18,074 bases of DNA from JBFKOL01 sp041628815 (GTDB lineage: Bacteria; Bacteroidota; Bacteroidia; Chitinophagales; Saprospiraceae). Positions within the stretch are counted from its first letter, which is position 1. Each line of letters opens with the position of its first letter. This document shows, piece after piece, positions 14,932 through 18,074 of this stretch. The notes beneath the pieces are model-generated. The model saw only the letters and a list, made by a program, of their open reading frames with translations. It did not search any database and was not told the DNA's origin. The stretch lies in contig JBFKOL010000048.1 in NCBI GenBank assembly GCA_041628815.1, positions 1 through 18,074 on the forward strand, written 5' to 3'. A program made the translations under genes and the position numbers.

Positions 14932-16362
14932 ATGAGAAAAAAGATAAAGCAGATACTGCGAAATCCCGAGTTGGGTAAGGAGACGGTCGTATGTGGATGG
15001 GTCAGGACCTTCCGAAACAACCAGTTCATAGCATTGAATGATGGCAGCTGCCTTAGCACTTTGCAGCTGGTCGTTGACAGGGATCAATGGGAGGACTCCG
15101 TATTAAAAAGAATAACGACTGGTGCAGCGATAAAAGCGCGTGGTGTCATCGCCGAATCTTTGGGAGGAGGGCAGGACGTAGAAATGTTGGTTAAAGACCT
15201 GGAGATTGTTGGTGATTCCGATCCGGAAAAATACCCCTTGCAACCCAAGCGACACAGTCTTGAATTTCTGCGTGAAATTGCCCATTTGCGGTTCCGGACG
15301 AATACTTTCGGGGCGGTGTTCCGGGTTCGTCATGCGTGCTCATTTGCGATACACGAATTCTTTAATAACCGGGGGTTTGTATACATACATTCACCTATTA
15401 TTACAGGTTCTGATGCCGAAGGGGCGGGTGAAATGTTTAAAGTGACAACCTTTGATCTTGACAATATTCCGCGGGATGACAAGGGCGGCATTGACTATAA
15501 AAAGGATTTCTTCGCCAAGGAAACGAATCTCACCGTATCGGGACAACTGGAGGCAGAACTGGGAGCATTGGCACTCAGCGATGTTTACACTTTTGGGCCC
15601 ACCTTCCGAGCGGAAAATTCAAATACTTCTAGGCACCTGGCAGAATTCTGGATGATAGAACCTGAGATTGCCTTTGCTGACATAAAAGACAATATGGACC
15701 TGGCAGAGGATATGCTCAAATACATCATTCAATATGTGATGGACCACTGTGGGGAGGATTTGGCTTTTTTGGAAAGGAGACTGATACAGGAGGAAAAATC
15801 AAAGCCACAGCACGAGCGATCGCCGATGCCTCTTCGGGAGAAGCTTCAGTTTTGTCTTGATAATGCCTATGAAAGATTGACCTATACGGAGGCCATTGAC
15901 ATATTGATGAATTCCAAACCCAACAAAAAGAAGAAATTTCAATTTGTCATCGAAGAATGGGGGCCTGACCTTCAATCCGAGCATGAGCGGTATCTCGTAG
16001 AGAAGCATTTTAAAAAACCGGTGATCCTGACAGGATATCCTGCCCAGATTAAGGCATTTTACATGAGGTTAAATGACGACGGGAAGACAGTTGCAGCGAT
16101 GGATATTTTATTCCCCGGAATCGGCGAGATTGTAGGAGGTTCACAAAGAGAAGAACGCCTTGAGGTGTTGGAACGTAAACTGGAAGAATTCAATATTCCC
16201 AGGCACGAAATGGATTGGTTTCTCGACACCCGACGATATGGATCATGCCCTCATGCTGGCTTCGGTTTAGGATTTGAGCGTATGGTTATGTTTGTTACCG
16301 GGATGAACAACATCCGGGATGTGATACCATTTCCGCGATTTCCTGGTAATGCAGATTTTTAG
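14932..16362 (+). CDS. asnS: Asparaginyl-tRNA synthetase
   Basis: The protein has 476 residues. It is a class II aminoacyl-tRNA synthetase that charges tRNA-Asn in the cytoplasm. The N-terminal OB-fold anticodon-binding domain (about 15-105) carries VCGWVRTFRNNQFIALNDGS. The catalytic domain has motif 1 ending in HSPIITGSDAEGAGEMF (about 150), motif 2 FRAENSNTSRHLAEFWMIEPE with R226, and motif 3 GFGLGFERMV with R450. The GEMFKV and FARE-like (here FAKETNLTVSGQLEAE) stretches are typical of AsnRS. AspRS is the alternative; the length of about 470 residues and the absence of the bacterial AspRS insertion domain exclude it. It probably has its own promoter and does not depend on the Bat operon. 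Its stop overlaps the stop of the convergent DUF3127 gene. Confidence 0.96.
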   Translation: MRKKIKQILRNPELGKETVVCGWVRTFRNNQFIALNDGSCLSTLQLVVDRDQWEDSVLKRITTGAAIKARGVIAESLGGGQDVEMLVKDLEIVGDSDPEKYPLQPKRHSLEFLREIAHLRFRTNTFGAVFRVRHACSFAIHEFFNNRGFVYIHSPIITGSDAEGAGEMFKVTTFDLDNIPRDDKGGIDYKKDFFAKETNLTVSGQLEAELGALALSDVYTFGPTFRAENSNTSRHLAEFWMIEPEIAFADIKDNMDLAEDMLKYIIQYVMDHCGEDLAFLERRLIQEEKSKPQHERSPMPLREKLQFCLDNAYERLTYTEAIDILMNSKPNKKKKFQFVIEEWGPDLQSEHERYLVEKHFKKPVILTGYPAQIKAFYMRLNDDGKTVAAMDILFPGIGEIVGGSQREERLEVLERKLEEFNIPRHEMDWFLDTRRYGSCPHAGFGLGFERMVMFVTGMNNIRDVIPFPRFPGNADF

Positions 16363-16724
16363 AAAGGAAGATCGTCAAAATCTTCCGCAGCCGTTTCTGT
16401 TTTCAGTTCATCAGAGGGATTAGGCCATGAGGCTTCTTCCGGTACATTGGGAGAAGAAGATTCTTCGCGGGTCACCTTCCAGGCTTTGATATTGGTATAC
16501 CACCTGCCATTGTATTCGCGGCTTTCAATGTCGATACTGGCCGTCAATTCTTCACCTTCCTGGATGTTGAAAGCATCGATGTTGTTTCCCCACATCGAGA
16601 TGCATACTTTCCTAGGATAATTACCTGGTATTTCAAGGATGAACTCCTGTTTTCTCCATGTTCCGTTGGCTCCCTGTCCCGACTGTTCGGGTAATATCTG
16701 AATTACTTTTCCTTTGATTTCCAT
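16359..16724 (-). CDS. DUF3127 protein with SSB-like acidic C-terminal tip
   Basis: The protein has 121 residues when started at the ATG at 16724, which shares one base with the stop of the M28 peptidase gene (TGATG). A TTG one codon upstream is possible. Residues 1-82 match DUF3127, a Bacteroidota family with a predicted OB-like fold: MEIKGKVIQILPEQSG, then WRKQEFILEIPGNYPRKVCI, then NGRWYTNIKAWKV. A flexible Ser/Pro/Glu-rich linker follows, and the protein ends in EDFDDLPF. That ending resembles the acidic, phenylalanine-terminated tip by which single-stranded DNA-binding protein recruits repair enzymes. A DNA-metabolism role is therefore plausible but not demonstrated. It is probably co-transcribed with the peptidase gene, and its stop overlaps the asnS stop by four bases. 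Confidence 0.85.
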   Translation of the reverse strand: MEIKGKVIQILPEQSGQGANGTWRKQEFILEIPGNYPRKVCISMWGNNIDAFNIQEGEELTASIDIESREYNGRWYTNIKAWKVTREESSSPNVPEEASWPNPSDELKTETAAEDFDDLPF

Positions 16725-17986
16725 CAATCGAAAGTAACGGTTTTCTCTAAAACTTCATTTCCCCGGCGGATTTTGACCAAAACTGTCTCTCCAGGACTGA
16801 ATTTGTCCAAAAGATTCATATAGGCTTCCATGCCGTCAACGGGATATTCTCCCATTTGAATGACTACATCGCCTTTTTCGATTCCCGCCTTTGCTGCAGG
16901 CCGGTCAGGTCTTACCCCATCTATTTTCATTCCGTCACCCTCAAAGAGGTAGTCCGGCATAACGCCCAAAGTGACTGCAAAACTTCTGCGGCTCTGTTGA
17001 TCTGCATCCACAGTCTCGGTAAAAGCAAGCTTGACATCATCATCGAGCTTTGCGATCAGTTTCTCGATATACTGCAAGACCATTGACATGCCGGAGTAGT
17101 TGATCTTTTCTTCATCGTCTGAAGGTTTGTGATAATCTTCATGCTGCCCAGTGAAAAAATGCAAGGCAGGTATTTCCGAGGTATAGAAAGAGGAGTGATC
17201 AGAAGCCCCAAGACCACCTTCAGATTTTACAATGGACAATCCTTTCACCTTGATTTTGTCGAGGATGTCCCACGAGGGAGAAGTTCCCGTTCCATTGATC
17301 GCAAGTTTGCGTTCCTCTTTAAGCCTGCCGATCATGTCCATATTGATCATATAACTTACGGAGGCAAGCTCGACTGTGGGATTTTTGGTGAAATAATTGG
17401 ACCCCCAAAGTCCATGCTCTTCGCCCGAAAAAGCAATGAAGAGGTAATTGTTCGCAGTGTGATTTTTCTTCAATTTCTCGGCCAGGTACAACATACCCGC
17501 CACACCGCTTGCATTGTCATCGGCACCATTGTGGATGGCTGGTCCTTCGGCATGTAATGATCCGAATCCGCCATATCCGAGGTGATCGTAATGGGCGCCA
17601 ATCACTATGGTATGGTCTCCACCGTGGTCGAGGTAACCAATGACATTGCGGACAGTTATCTCTCCGTCATCTGAGAATTCCGTAGCATGAGGATTGTCTT
17701 TGTTCTTTACTTTAAAATCCTGGAAATAACCCACAGTTCCCCTGGGTTCAAGGCCGAGGGCCATCATCCGGTTTTTTATGTATTCGGCAGCCAGTTTTTC
17801 GCCTGCTTCACCTGTTGCACGTCCCTCCAGTGCATCCGAGGCCAGGTATTCGATATCGCGTTCCATCTGGGTCCTTTCAGACTCAGGAGATGTACTGATC
17901 CTCGAGCTGCTGCACGCAGAGAATATCAATATGGCAACAAGTATGGAAGTAAGCCATCCGGAGAATTGGTAAAAGGAAGTTTTCAA
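16724..17986 (-). CDS. M28 family metallopeptidase with C-terminal PDZ domain, lipoprotein
   Basis: The protein has 420 residues when started at the TTG at 17986. This start gives a textbook lipoprotein signal, MKTSFYQFSGWLTS followed by a hydrophobic run and the lipobox FSAC (Cys25). The frame stays open upstream to 18058, but a good promoter lies inside that extension, so the longer version is unlikely. The M28 zinc ligands are all present: H132 in GAHYDH, D157 in GADDNASG, E189/E190 in FSGEEHG, D217 in NMDMIGR and H286 in DYHKPSD. Residues about 341-416 form a PDZ domain (MKIDGVRPDRPAAKAGIEKGDVVIQ). No protease-associated insert is seen. It is probably an aminopeptidase on the outer membrane or facing the periplasm, acting on peptides. 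Confidence 0.92.
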   Translation of the reverse strand: MKTSFYQFSGWLTSILVAILIFSACSSSRISTSPESERTQMERDIEYLASDALEGRATGEAGEKLAAEYIKNRMMALGLEPRGTVGYFQDFKVKNKDNPHATEFSDDGEITVRNVIGYLDHGGDHTIVIGAHYDHLGYGGFGSLHAEGPAIHNGADDNASGVAGMLYLAEKLKKNHTANNYLFIAFSGEEHGLWGSNYFTKNPTVELASVSYMINMDMIGRLKEERKLAINGTGTSPSWDILDKIKVKGLSIVKSEGGLGASDHSSFYTSEIPALHFFTGQHEDYHKPSDDEEKINYSGMSMVLQYIEKLIAKLDDDVKLAFTETVDADQQSRRSFAVTLGVMPDYLFEGDGMKIDGVRPDRPAAKAGIEKGDVVIQMGEYPVDGMEAYMNLLDKFSPGETVLVKIRRGNEVLEKTVTFD

Positions 17987-18026
17987 AGTAGAGCTTTTTA
18001 AATTCGGTAATCCTATTTTTGCACCC

Positions 18027-18059
18027 CAAATGTAATCAGCTATGGACCAATTATTCAAG
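18027..18059 (-). promoter_or_regulatory. Promoter for the M28 peptidase / DUF3127 pair
   Basis: On the minus strand CTTG (18059-18056) is followed after 21 bases by TACATTTG (18034-18027), an exact TAnnTTTG box. The expected transcript start, near 18020, lies about 34 bases upstream of the TTG start at 17986. Confidence 0.5.
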
Positions 18060-18074
18060 TTACTTTCAATGTTA

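Noticed and set aside
17129..17557. A 142-codon plus-strand frame
   Set aside because: It is antisense to the catalytic motifs of the M28 peptidase and shows no family features.

Overview
The window looks like a chromosomal housekeeping segment from a member of the Bacteroidota. The Saprospiria/Lewinella-like part of the phylum is my guess, not something I can prove. The evidence is a complete-looking Bat (MoxR / DUF58 / von Willebrand A / TPR / BatD) operon in the Bacteroidota order, a DUF3127 protein, many lipoprotein signals, few Shine-Dalgarno sites, and promoter boxes of the Bacteroidota type (TAnnTTTG).

Layout. (1) 1-1561, minus strand: most of a membrane-anchored FMN-binding glutamate-synthase-like protein, cut by the left edge. 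(2) 1707-5537, plus strand: a tightly overlapping run of xerD, an Ig-like lipoprotein, lptB and two tiny lipoproteins. (3) 5630-14877, plus strand: the Bat operon. The order is moxR, an unrecognised secreted protein with a DUF3298-like C-terminus, a DUF58 protein, a DUF4381-like single-pass membrane protein, batA, batB, batC, a short BatD-like protein and full-length batD. No batE follows. (4) 14932-16362, plus strand: asnS, with its own -7 box. (5) 16359-17986, minus strand: a lipoprotein M28/PDZ peptidase followed by a DUF3127 protein. This pair meets asnS tail to tail, and the stop codons overlap.

How the genes work together. In the Bat operon the MoxR ATPase is expected to act on the membrane-bound VWA proteins BatA and BatB. 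DUF58, the DUF4381-like protein, BatC and BatD probably form the rest of an envelope complex linked in the literature to aerotolerance and stress survival. The exact substrate is not established. The two additions here, the 422-residue protein between moxR and the DUF58 gene and the short BatD-like gene before batD, are the least ordinary parts of the window. The xerD-lptB run combines chromosome dimer resolution with lipopolysaccharide export and probably shares a transcript only for convenience.

I saw no rRNA, tRNA, CRISPR array, insertion sequence or phage gene. No stretch longer than 300 bases lacks a gene.
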